Part shown: piece after piece, positions 1 to 6,127 of the stretch | Position numbering within the stretch: position 1 is the stretch's first letter | Layout: each line of letters starts with the position of its first letter | NCBI GenBank assembly: GCA_045647785.1 | Contig: JAZRMU010000085.1 | Span: 1-8,149 of the forward strand | DNA: 8,149 nt | Origin: SIG565 sp045647785 | GTDB lineage: Bacteria; Bacillota; Clostridia; Oscillospirales; Acutalibacteraceae | Direction of reading: 5' to 3' | Translations under genes and position numbers: made by a program | The notes under the pieces: generated by a model | Told to the model about the DNA's origin: nothing | Databases searched by the model: none | Seen by the model: only the letters and a program-made list of their open reading frames with translations

Positions 1-1277
1 TTTAGTGTATATGTGAAGTATATATACTGTGCGCTTTTATTATCTGACTCTGCCATATCCTTATCCTCAATAATGGCTTTATTGAGTCTTAAAGCTAAAT
101 CAATATCCTCGCTCTGCATAGCATAGCCTCTTATACTCACCTCTACCGATTCAATACTGCTTTTAATTGGCAGCGCTTTCTCCCATCCTAAAATGTCGAA
201 CTGAATGCCGAAATTCACTGCTAAAAGCACCGCAAAGGCGCCAGCGCCGACGATTAAGGATTTAACAAATTTTTTAAAACCGCGGTTAATTATGAGATAA
301 TAGACAACCGATGCCAGCAGCGCACCGATAAATCCAAAGCCCCAAAACGGCAGTTCATCATAATCGCTTGAAAAGATGAGAGCGAGAACGAAAATACCCA
401 GCACCGACACTATAACACCGATAACCTCGGGCACAAACTTAAAGGCATACGAGCCGTTAATTTTCTCACTCTTGCGACGGTTGTATAATAGCACCGCCAA
501 GGCTGCAAATCCTACTATCAGCAATAAAGCGGCAAGTGTGTGCTTCCACTCAAAGAATGGGGCGGCGGCATAGTCGCTTATTAAATACACAAGCCGCATC
601 AGCGCATACCCGAACGGTGTTGTGTAGGCGATGAGCTCGGTGTCGATGTTAGCGCTAAAGCCGTACAGATGCTCGCTGCAAAGACCGTAAATAAACAGGG
701 CAATTACAGGTACTCCTATATTCACGGTGGCGAGCGCTATAATACTGTCGAAAATTCCGCCCGATGCAAGGATAAACAATAATGTGAAAAAGCCAAGGGC
801 AAGCATCATGGCGGCGGTAAAAACAAAGCCTACCGCTATAGCAGACCTATCTGCCGATACAAAGTCCAAGAAGGTTAGTCCAAATGCGCCCGCATAGCCT
901 ACAAACAGCGGGATTATTGCTGCTATATATGAGCCAAAAAACCGCGCGAACAAAAGCTCGCTGCGCTTAAGTGGCAGCGACTGAAAAAAGTCGCCCGCGC
1001 TGCGCTTATACAAATAACTGAAATTAATGTAGATTAGCACCATCAAAAATGCCGTTGCCGCCACAGCTGCAAGCAGAGCAAAGGTTGTGAATAAGTCCTC
1101 AAAATTATATATTAGTTTTTTATACCTATCCACATAATCGACTATGGTGTTATACATATACACAGGCGACAGCAGAAACGCAAGTACCGCCCCAATAGCC
1201 GAAAAGCCAATGCTTTTTTTAAGTGTAAAAGCAAAAATATTGATTGCTGATTTATTTAATGATATTTTCGGCATCAT
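1..1277 (-). CDS. ABC-2 type transporter permease, partial (C-terminus beyond left edge)
   Basis: Reading the minus strand from the ATG at 1277 gives 425 residues without a stop before the window ends, so the 3' end is missing. The protein has many hydrophobic segments, at roughly residues 22-40, 65-87, 115-137, 148-170, 178-200, 247-266, 284-303, 311-330 and 341-357. A polar, probably extracytoplasmic, stretch follows from about 360. The cytoplasmic turn 'SLPLKRSELLFAR' (100-112) resembles the loop of ABC-2 permeases that contacts the ATPase. A GGAGGT at 1286-1291 with an 8-base spacer supports the start; a second ATG follows directly at 1274. The gene overlaps the end of the ATPase gene by 26 bp, so the two are co-translated and probably form one exporter. 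It resembles the large clostridial permeases found beside YtrA/YtrB-like genes, some of which carry a DUF6449 region; that assignment is from memory. The substrate is unknown; cell-envelope or peptide-antibiotic export is an inference from YtrABC. Confidence 0.85.
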   Translation of the reverse strand, partial: MMPKISLNKSAINIFAFTLKKSIGFSAIGAVLAFLLSPVYMYNTIVDYVDRYKKLIYNFEDLFTTFALLAAVAATAFLMVLIYINFSYLYKRSAGDFFQSLPLKRSELLFARFFGSYIAAIIPLFVGYAGAFGLTFLDFVSADRSAIAVGFVFTAAMMLALGFFTLLFILASGGIFDSIIALATVNIGVPVIALFIYGLCSEHLYGFSANIDTELIAYTTPFGYALMRLVYLISDYAAAPFFEWKHTLAALLLIVGFAALAVLLYNRRKSEKINGSYAFKFVPEVIGVIVSVLGIFVLALIFSSDYDELPFWGFGFIGALLASVVYYLIINRGFKKFVKSLIVGAGAFAVLLAVNFGIQFDILGWEKALPIKSSIESVEVSIRGYAMQSEDIDLALRLNKAIIEDKDMAESDNKSAQYIYFTYTL

Positions 1278-2148
1278 ATCCCTTTACCTCCAATTCATAC
1301 ATAAATACTTCTTCAAAATCGGGTGCGATAAACTCAACAAAGGTGGGATTAAGCCGCTTGATAAAATGCATTATTTCCTCCTCGTCGCCCTTTACAATAA
1401 GCTGAATAAGGCTGCCTGTGCGCTCCAGCTTTATTACCTCGAGGCTATCGAAAACCGATGCATCCGGAACGCGCTCGAAGGCCACCTGCACCTTATGTAT
1501 GCCCGATTTAATTCTTTCAATTTCATCATTAAATACAATTTCTCCAAAATGGATAAGTCCTACCCTATCGCAAAGATAATCTAGGTCGCGCAGATTATGC
1601 GAAGCTATAATTGTTGTCATACCCGCGGCTGCGCCGTCGGTTAGCAGGGCTTTAAGAACCTTTCGCATAACAGGGTCAAGCCCATCAAATGCCTCGTCTA
1701 AAAGCAGATATTTCGGCTCTAATGCGAGGCTTATCATAAGCGCTGCTTGACGCTGCATACCCTTACTCATTGTGGATATTTTCATTTTACTGTCAAGTGG
1801 GAACACTGTTTTTAAATACTCGAATTTATCGCTATTCCAGGACGGATATATCCCTTTATAAAGCTTTGCCATTTCCTCTATCGTTGACTGATGAACGAAG
1901 TATGGATTATCGGCAAGGTAGCAGATTTTTGATTTTATATAAGGACAGTTGAAAGGAGCTTTCCCATCGATTAGCACATTGCCGCCGTCGGGATAATAAA
2001 CACCCGATAAAAGTCTCAAAAGGGTCGATTTTCCCGAGCCGTTCGAGCCAACAAGTCCGTATACCGTGCCCTCGGGAACAGAGAAGCTTATATTATTAAT
2101 TGCGGCCTTGCCATCAAAGCGCTTGGTCAAATTTTTAATTTCTATCAT
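1252..2148 (-). CDS. ABC transporter ATP-binding protein (YtrB/BcrA-like)
   Basis: This is the cytoplasmic ATPase that powers the adjacent permease. With numbering from a GTG at 2151 (299 aa), it shows Walker A GSNGSGKST (35-43), a variant signature SKGMQ (129-133), Walker B YLLLDEAFDGLD (148-159) with the D-loop GLDP, and the H-loop His185. The Q-loop position reads 'YLADNP' (79-84), without the usual glutamine, as is often seen in BcrA/YtrB-type exporters. Residues 215-290 form a C-terminal extension outside the nucleotide-binding fold. I prefer the ATG at 2148 (298 aa) because the GGAGG at 2156-2160 then sits 7 bases away; the GTG would leave only 4. The start abuts the GntR gene's stop and the end overlaps the permease gene, so the three are one operon. 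The ATPase assignment is certain from motifs; the transported substrate is not readable. Confidence 0.95.
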   Translation of the reverse strand: MIEIKNLTKRFDGKAAINNISFSVPEGTVYGLVGSNGSGKSTLLRLLSGVYYPDGGNVLIDGKAPFNCPYIKSKICYLADNPYFVHQSTIEEMAKLYKGIYPSWNSDKFEYLKTVFPLDSKMKISTMSKGMQRQAALMISLALEPKYLLLDEAFDGLDPVMRKVLKALLTDGAAAGMTTIIASHNLRDLDYLCDRVGLIHFGEIVFNDEIERIKSGIHKVQVAFERVPDASVFDSLEVIKLERTGSLIQLIVKGDEEEIMHFIKRLNPTFVEFIAPDFEEVFMYELEVKGYDAENIIK

Positions 2149-2150
2149 CA

Positions 2151-2513
2151 CTAATCCTCCTTGAAGAGATTATCTATTTCTGCCTTTAATTCTTCGGCAG
2201 TTTTGCCCATTTTAATGGCCTCGGCTGCCGCTTTCCTAAACTCCTTTAGGGCTATAAGGTCTAAAGCATCGGCACTTCCCTCACCCGAAACGAATGAGCC
2301 CTTGCCCGACACGGAATAGATAATGCCCTTTTCCTCTAAAATAGCATAGGCTCTTTGCACGGTGTTTGGATTGATGCCAAGCCTTGCTGCCATTATACGC
2401 ACACTCGGAAGCGGGTCGCCCCCCTTTAGCGCGCCTACCATTTTAAGTTTTACTATGCCGCTTACTAATTGGTCGTATATCGGCACTCCGCTTTTATAAT
2501 CTAACTGTACCAA
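2151..2513 (-). CDS. GntR-family transcriptional regulator, YtrA-like
   Basis: This short (120 aa) DNA-binding repressor has the winged helix-turn-helix of GntR proteins: 'PIYDQLVSGI' (11-20), then a helix-turn-helix around 35-64 with 'LPSVRIMAARLGINPNTVQR' and a wing ending 'SGKGSFV' (69-75). Only about 45 residues follow (two predicted helices), too few for a FadR, HutC or MocR effector domain. That length is the hallmark of the YtrA subfamily, whose members usually control a neighbouring ABC transporter. The start is a TTG at 2513, chosen because GGAGG (2521-2525) lies exactly 7 bases upstream; no ATG occurs until codon 25, which would destroy the fold. It is the first gene of the operon with the ATPase and permease, and inverted repeats around its promoter suggest it represses itself and them. 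In Bacillus, YtrA responds to cell-wall-active peptides; the signal here is unknown. Confidence 0.93.
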   Translation of the reverse strand: MVQLDYKSGVPIYDQLVSGIVKLKMVGALKGGDPLPSVRIMAARLGINPNTVQRAYAILEEKGIIYSVSGKGSFVSGEGSADALDLIALKEFRKAAAEAIKMGKTAEELKAEIDNLFKED

Positions 2514-2520
2514 TTACGCG

Positions 2521-2525
2521 CCTCC
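2521..2525 (-). promoter_or_regulatory. Ribosome binding site fixing the TTG start of the GntR gene
   Basis: On the minus strand GGAGG is followed by 7 bases and then TTG at 2513. The strength and spacing of this site are the main reason for accepting a TTG start; no ATG lies nearby in frame. Confidence 0.85.
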
Positions 2526-2533
2526 GTTCTAAC

Positions 2534-2554
2534 TGTATTAATCTGATTAGTACA
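2534..2554. promoter_or_regulatory. Probable GntR (YtrA-like) operator, 21-bp inverted repeat
   Basis: The half-sites TGTATTAATC and GATTAGTACA flank a single central T (2544) and match as an inverted repeat at 9 of 10 positions. Read on the minus strand from 2556, it contains AGTGTA, 11 bases, AATACA, similar in form to my memory of the Bacillus YtrA operator. It covers roughly +1 to +20 relative to the start predicted from the -10 at 2560-2565. A bound dimer would therefore block transcription of the GntR-ABC operon. Binding by this particular regulator is an inference from position and symmetry. Confidence 0.7.
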
Positions 2555-2556
2555 CT

Positions 2557-2567
2557 TGTATAATACA
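2557..2567. promoter_or_regulatory. Second dyad over the -10 box, possible second operator
   Basis: TGTAT and ATACA form a perfect 11-bp inverted repeat around a central A at 2562, directly over the -10 box. It shares the TGTAT half-site with the 2534-2554 dyad and is centred 18 bp from it. TACACT is also repeated at 2551, 2564 and 2569. Part of the symmetry could simply come from the -10 sequence, so this is less certain than the larger dyad. Confidence 0.45.
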
Positions 2568-2588
2568 CTACACTTTATGTTTTGTCAA
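2560..2588 (-). promoter_or_regulatory. Sigma-A promoter of the GntR-ABC operon
   Basis: On the minus strand, a perfect -35 TTGACA (2588-2583), a 17-base spacer and a -10 TATTAT (2565-2560, 5 of 6 consensus positions) point at the GntR gene. The predicted start near 2553 gives a leader of about 40 nt. Such a near-consensus promoter would be strong unless repressed, which fits the dyads at its -10 and start site. Confidence 0.85.
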
Positions 2589-2633
2589 GAGTTTTTTACA
2601 AGCGGTCAGGACCCGTACCTACGAATAAAAACA

Positions 2634-2667
2634 AAAAACACCCGACTTCAAGAAGCCGAGTGTTTTT
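2634..2667 (-). terminator. Rho-independent terminator after the SLOG gene
   Basis: The arms at 2634-2649 and 2652-2667 pair over about 16 positions with two G-T type mismatches; in the RNA the loop would open to 4 or more bases (around CTTG). On the minus strand the hairpin is followed by TGTTTTT, giving a U-rich tail. The upstream arm overlaps the stop codon of the SLOG gene (2666-2668), so the message ends almost as soon as translation does. It separates the surface-protein/SLOG unit from the GntR operon. Confidence 0.85.
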
Positions 2668-3232
2668 ATATATCCTCATCATCGAAAACAATATAGGGGG
2701 AAAAATAAATTTGCTCATCAGCCTTTTGGGCTGCTAAATTAACAATATTTTTTCCTTTTTCATTTGCATACTTAAGCGTTGCTGCTGTACCTCCCGACTT
2801 ACCGTCAAAAAAGGTTATAACAATATCCGAATTATCGACCATATAACGGTTGCGCTTGTGGTATGCCCAATTAGTATAATTTGGCGAGATATACACTACC
2901 CTATCGGCAGACGACATAACATCATTATAGCGCTCTTGCCACTCGCTGTCCCACGATTTTTCCTGCCCCGGAAAGGGCACGACTGCAATTAGCTTGATAT
3001 TATCCCTTGGGCGCAGCTTTTTAAGTAGCGCTACCACCTCGCCCGCCATAAGGTCAAAGCCCCAAGCCATACCGCAAAAATATTCGCGGCAACCGTTATC
3101 GTTGGCAGCGGTAATCTCGGTTAAGAGCCTATTTTCAAGCGTTTTATACTGCGGGTTTTCGCGAACAAACTCGAAATCGAATTTATTCGGTCTATAGCCT
3201 GTAAAACAGCAGGATTTATACTTTTCACCCAT
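2666..3232 (-). CDS. SLOG family protein, DUF1273/YpsA-like
   Basis: This 188-residue cytoplasmic protein has a Rossmann-like SLOG fold, a family thought to bind nucleotides or nucleotide-derived ligands. Landmarks in order are FTGYRP (10-15), the phosphate-loop-like GMAWGFD (54-60; relatives often have GMARGVD), VPFPGQEKSW (85-94), RNRYMVDNSD (127-136) and the glycine-rich DGKSGGTAATLKYA (143-156). Length and motif order match DUF1273 proteins. YpsA of Bacillus and Staphylococcus is linked to cell division, but its biochemistry is unknown, so no reaction is assigned. The ATG at 3232 lies 5 bp after the stop of the surface-protein gene and has no clear ribosome site (only GGGC about 8-9 bases upstream), which suggests translational coupling. 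The terminator at 2634-2667 ends the unit. Family identity is confident; function and the link to its neighbour are open. Confidence 0.9.
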   Translation of the reverse strand: MGEKYKSCCFTGYRPNKFDFEFVRENPQYKTLENRLLTEITAANDNGCREYFCGMAWGFDLMAGEVVALLKKLRPRDNIKLIAVVPFPGQEKSWDSEWQERYNDVMSSADRVVYISPNYTNWAYHKRNRYMVDNSDIVITFFDGKSGGTAATLKYANEKGKNIVNLAAQKADEQIYFSPYIVFDDEDI

Positions 3233-3237
3233 CTGCT

Positions 3238-3906
3238 TTACTGCCCATCGCCCGAGTCATCGTCGCTTCCACTTCCATCGCCCAAGCCATCGCCATTTTC
3301 ATTTCCTGTGCCGTCGCCGTTTCCATCACCCGAGCCGTCGCCATCGTCGGGATTAGTTTCGTCCTCGCCACCTTGTTCTCCGTCAGGTGTTGTACCGTCG
3401 CCACCCGCGGGAGGGGTTGTATCCTGCTCGGTTTTCTTTTCCTCTTTTTCGCAACGCTGGCAAACGCGAATCATATATGCTTCTTCGCCCTCCTCCTCGG
3501 CGGGAACGAGCGACCACTCGCCCCATTCGTGTCCAAGGGCTGCCTTTTCGTTAGATTTTTTCTCCTCACCGCAATGGCAGGTGCTGCGGTCATATCCTGC
3601 CTCCTCGCAGGTTGGTTCTACTGTGCCGCCGCGTATCCAGTTATGGGTATGACCACTAGAGCTGCTGCCGCCGCTACTACCACTCGAGCCGCTGCCGCCG
3701 CTAGAAGTGAAATCGTTGGTTTCAACATTAAGGTTATCCTCCGGCTGACCCACATTATCCGAATCGGCAGGAGTTTCCACGACAGGAGGGGGTGTATCCT
3801 TGATATTGTTTGTAACACTTGAAACAACAAGTATAATGGCTAAAACACCTGTTAAAACAGCTAGAAAAATACCCTGATATTTCATTTTTTTAATATCAAA
3901 ACGCAT
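3238..3906 (-). CDS. Membrane-anchored surface protein with His/Cys module and acidic Asp/Gly tail
   Basis: The 222-residue product starts with a basic tip (RFDIKK) and one hydrophobic helix (about 12-30), with no lipobox, so it should be anchored N-in with the rest outside. A Pro/Asp/Glu stretch follows, then a Ser/Gly linker (68-85), then a module with HTH (86-88), Cys100, CHC (110-112), 'LGHEWGEW' (124-131) and CQRC (149-152). This last pattern recurs in surface proteins of gut Clostridia, often in tandem; here there is one copy, possibly a metal-binding fold. The tail (about 165-222) is dominated by D, G, E, N and T and could bind cations or act as a spacer. No sorting signal or enzyme domain is visible. 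A GGAG at 3914-3917, 7 bases from the ATG, and a strong promoter support the start. It is followed at 5 bp by the SLOG gene. Specific function unknown. Confidence 0.85.
   Translation of the reverse strand: MRFDIKKMKYQGIFLAVLTGVLAIILVVSSVTNNIKDTPPPVVETPADSDNVGQPEDNLNVETNDFTSSGGSGSSGSSGGSSSSGHTHNWIRGGTVEPTCEEAGYDRSTCHCGEEKKSNEKAALGHEWGEWSLVPAEEEGEEAYMIRVCQRCEKEEKKTEQDTTPPAGGDGTTPDGEQGGEDETNPDDGDGSGDGNGDGTGNENGDGLGDGSGSDDDSGDGQ
3244..3345 (-). repeat. Degenerate GGCGAYGG-type repeat encoding the Asp/Gly tail
   Basis: Imperfect short repeats encode DG, DGSG and DGNGDG units at residues 188-221 of the surface protein. Such tracts vary in length by slippage and resemble acidic calcium-binding stretches, although no precise RTX or dockerin spacing is present. 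Confidence 0.7.
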
Positions 3907-3937
3907 ATTAACATCTCCAAGTTTTTTTACTTTTTAT

Positions 3938-3966
3938 ATTATACTAAATTTTCTTAAATATTTCAA
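3938..3966 (-). promoter_or_regulatory. Promoter of the surface-protein/SLOG unit
   Basis: On the minus strand, TTGAAA (3966-3961, 5 of 6) is followed by exactly 17 bases and a perfect TATAAT (3943-3938). The ATG lies about 32 bases further on. It stands only 13 bp beyond the stop codon of the SulP gene, and no terminator is visible between them, so some read-through from the transporter gene is possible. Confidence 0.8.
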
Positions 3967-3979
3967 TAGTCGGAAAATA

Positions 3980-5248
3980 TTACTTGCGAATTTTCTTGAT
4001 TAAAGCAATAAGGTAATGAAGTGCAAGTCCCACTACTATAGCTACGACTAAATCAAAAACAACGGTGAAAACAAAGGTAACTAACAGCACTGCGATATCG
4101 GCGATATTGCCTGTGCGGAAGATTTTCACAAAGCCGCGCCACTCGCTCATATTATAAGCCACAACAAACAAAATAGCTGCGATAACGGGCATTGGAATAA
4201 GCGCTGCATAGGGCATCAGGAACAGTAGCACCAATAAAAGCACTACCGAATGCACCATACCGGCCACAGGAGTTCTGCCGCCGTTTTTAATGTTTGCGGC
4301 GGTTCGGGCAATTGCACCCGTTGCGGGGATTCCACCGAAAAATACACTCGCGATATTGCCGATACCTTGGGCTACCAGCTCGGCATTAGAATTATGCTTG
4401 CCGCCTACCATACTATCAGCCACTACGCAGGAAAGCAGCGATTCTACACCTGCCAGCACCGCTATAGTAATGGCATTAGGTAGCACTGACAGTGCCTTGC
4501 TCAAGGAGAAATCCATTGCGGCAAATTCCAGCCTTGGCAAACCCTTTGGAATGGTGTAAAGGTCGCCGATAGTGTAAACACCCGAGCTGAAAACAGGTAT
4601 AAAGCCCACAAGCACCGCGCCGAGAATCACCGCTATCAAAGACGGCGGAACACGCTTTTCAAGCTTGGGATAAAATATTAAAACTGCAAGGCTGATTGCA
4701 CCTATCACCAGCGCCTGCCAGCTGAATGTACCGATAAATTCGATATTCGCCTCTATTTTCTCTATAGCCTCTATGGGACGCACTCCCGATAGATAGGTAA
4801 TGCCCAAAAAGTCCTTAATCTGACCAAGCAGAATTGTAACGGCGATACCGCCCGTAAAGCCAACGGTTATGGAATGAGGGATAAGCTTTATAAGTCCGCC
4901 AAGTCGGCAAAGACCCATTATTACCAAAATCACGCCCGCGATAACTGTCGCCAAAAACAGCCCGTCCATACCGTTTGCCGCCACAACACCCGCAACAACC
5001 GTTGCAAAGGCGGCTGTGGGTCCTGCAATCTGCACGCTGCTACCACCGAGAAGAGCCACGAAAAATCCCGCGGCAATAGCGGTATAAATTCCCTGTGCCG
5101 GCTCAACTCCCGACGCTAGTGCGAGCGCAATTGAGAGCGGAAGTGCAATAATGGCTACGATTAGTCCCGCAGTTAAATCCTTTATAAGCTGCGCGGCTGT
5201 ATAGCCCTTGATAGTATCAAAAAATTTAGGCTTAATGTATTTTAGCAT
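3980..5248 (-). CDS. SulP-family inorganic anion transporter lacking a STAS domain
   Basis: This 422-residue inner-membrane transporter belongs to the SulP/SLC26 family, which moves sulfate, bicarbonate or other anions. The N-terminal hallmark 'GLIVAIIALPLSIALALASG' (28-47) is followed by AQGIYTAIAAGF (51-62), GGSSVQIAGPTAAF (68-81), and a later block with ELVAQGIGN (290-298), GGIPATGAIARTAANI (305-320) and GGRTPVAG (323-330), all typical of the transport core. After the last membrane helix (about 385-416) it ends within six basic residues, so the roughly 100-residue cytoplasmic STAS domain of most SulP proteins is absent; the stop is followed by an unrelated promoter and gene, with no sign of a frameshifted STAS. 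I start at the ATG (5248) rather than an in-frame TTG at 5266, because AAGGGGAG lies immediately upstream of the ATG and would be inside the longer form. It is transcribed alone from a divergent promoter. The ion cannot be deduced. Confidence 0.92.
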   Translation of the reverse strand: MLKYIKPKFFDTIKGYTAAQLIKDLTAGLIVAIIALPLSIALALASGVEPAQGIYTAIAAGFFVALLGGSSVQIAGPTAAFATVVAGVVAANGMDGLFLATVIAGVILVIMGLCRLGGLIKLIPHSITVGFTGGIAVTILLGQIKDFLGITYLSGVRPIEAIEKIEANIEFIGTFSWQALVIGAISLAVLIFYPKLEKRVPPSLIAVILGAVLVGFIPVFSSGVYTIGDLYTIPKGLPRLEFAAMDFSLSKALSVLPNAITIAVLAGVESLLSCVVADSMVGGKHNSNAELVAQGIGNIASVFFGGIPATGAIARTAANIKNGGRTPVAGMVHSVVLLLVLLFLMPYAALIPMPVIAAILFVVAYNMSEWRGFVKIFRTGNIADIAVLLVTFVFTVVFDLVVAIVVGLALHYLIALIKKIRK

Positions 5249-5253
5249 ATATA

Positions 5254-5261
5254 CTCCCCTT
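5254..5261 (-). promoter_or_regulatory. Ribosome binding site selecting the ATG start of SulP
   Basis: AAGGGGAG on the minus strand is 5 bases before the ATG at 5248. It overlaps codons 2-4 of the longer TTG-initiated reading frame, so it favours the shorter 422-residue protein. Confidence 0.7.
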
Positions 5262-5275
5262 TTCAAACGGATAAT

Positions 5276-5304
5276 ATTATAGCACCAAATATCCTAAAAG
5301 TAAA
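5276..5304 (-). promoter_or_regulatory. Promoter of the SulP gene
   Basis: On the minus strand a perfect TATAAT (5281-5276) is preceded by TGC, making an extended -10. A weak -35 TTTACT (5304-5299, 4 of 6) lies 17 bases upstream. Its -35 is only 12 bp from that of the divergent rsmE promoter. Confidence 0.7.
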
Positions 5305-5316
5305 TATATATTTATC

Positions 5317-5345
5317 TTGTAAAACCCCTTGATTGCTGATATAAT
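5317..5345 (+). promoter_or_regulatory. Promoter of rsmE-rsmF
   Basis: A perfect TATAAT (5340-5345) lies 17 bases after TTGTAA (5317-5322, 4 of 6). The predicted start near 5352 leaves a leader of about 25 nt carrying GAGGT (5364-5368), 9 bases before the ATG of rsmE. Confidence 0.7.
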
Positions 5346-5377
5346 TTAATTATGCTTTCAAGTGAGGTAATTTTACT

Positions 5378-6127
5378 ATGTTCAACTTTTTCACAAATGA
5401 AGAAAACAGGCAGAATTCGCACTATTTTATAAGTGGTACAGACTATAACCATATAAAAAATGTTTTGCGAATGACCGCTGATGATACCTGCCTTATCAGC
5501 TGTGGTGGCAGAAGTGATTTATGCCGAATAGTCGGCTTTACAGACACTACCGTAGAGCTTGAGATTCTAAAGGAGAATTACAAGGATACTGAACTGCCGC
5601 TAAAAATATTTTTATTCCAAGGGCTGCCAAAGGGCGATAAAATGGAATATATTATCGAAAAATGTGTTGAGCTTGGTGTTCATAAGATTATTCCCACCGA
5701 AATGAAGCACTGCATTGTGAAATTAGACGATAAAAAAGCGAAGTCTAAACAGACCCGCTGGCAGAGCATTGCCGAAAGCGCCGCAAAGCAGAGCAAGCGC
5801 AATATTGTACCCGAGATTATGCCGGTCAGCTCCTTTGCGAAGGCGCTCGAGCTTGCGAAAACACTTGATTTAATACTTGTGCCCTACGAAAATGCCGAGG
5901 GTATCGCAGCTACCGCCGAGGCTCTAAAAAACCTTAAAAACGCCAAATCGGTTGGTATTTTTATAGGACCCGAGGGAGGCTTCCACGATGGCGAGATTGA
6001 AAAGGCTCTCGAGTGTGGCGCAACGGTTGTTTCTTTAGGCAGCCGCATTTTGCGCACCGAAACCGCCGCCATTATAGCCACGGGTATGTGTATGCTAACC
6101 ACCGAAATGTGGGGATCGGATAAATAG
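5378..6127 (+). CDS. rsmE: 16S rRNA (uracil-1498-N3)-methyltransferase RsmE
   Basis: RsmE transfers a methyl group from S-adenosylmethionine to N3 of U1498 in helix 44 of 16S rRNA, in the decoding region of the 30S subunit. At 249 residues it has normal family length. The N-terminal PUA-like part carries 'HIKNVLRM' (25-32). The SPOUT methyltransferase part shows QGLPKGDKMEYIIEKCVELG (81-100), the SAM-binding knot GIFIGPEGGF (193-202) and LGSRILRTETA (220-230), all diagnostic. The ATG at 5378 has GAGGT 9 bases upstream. Its TAG stop is followed directly by the ATG of the RsmF-like gene, so both are made from one message and probably translated in a coupled way. Many Bacillota place rsmE after prmA; here prmA is not adjacent. 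Nothing looks damaged. Confidence 0.97.
   Translation: MFNFFTNEENRQNSHYFISGTDYNHIKNVLRMTADDTCLISCGGRSDLCRIVGFTDTTVELEILKENYKDTELPLKIFLFQGLPKGDKMEYIIEKCVELGVHKIIPTEMKHCIVKLDDKKAKSKQTRWQSIAESAAKQSKRNIVPEIMPVSSFAKALELAKTLDLILVPYENAEGIAATAEALKNLKNAKSVGIFIGPEGGFHDGEIEKALECGATVVSLGSRILRTETAAIIATGMCMLTTEMWGSDK

Noticed and set aside
376..573. Plus-strand 65-codon reading frame near the left edge
   Set aside because: It lies antisense within the permease gene, whose 425-residue frame with membrane helices is the convincing one.
1144..1584. Plus-strand 146-codon reading frame
   Set aside because: It is antisense to the ATPase end and permease start, which have clear motifs; it has no ribosome site or recognisable protein features.
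3652..3702. Short repetitive GCT/GCC-rich tract considered as a possible tandem-repeat or CRISPR-like element
   Set aside because: It simply encodes the Ser/Gly linker of the surface protein; there are no regular repeat-spacer units.
3308..3822. Plus-strand reading frames of 114 and 149 codons and a minus-strand 70-codon frame
   Set aside because: They arise from the Ser/Gly and Asp/Gly codon bias of the surface-protein gene. Their products are low-complexity Pro/Ser or Ala/Val strings without ribosome sites.
3904..3980. Possible terminator after sulP
   Set aside because: I found no inverted repeat with a T tract here; the AT-rich run is accounted for by the promoter of the next gene.
5248..5266. 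TTG at 5266 as the SulP start
   Set aside because: The AAGGGGAG ribosome site falls inside that longer frame and directly precedes the ATG at 5248, so the shorter product is more likely.
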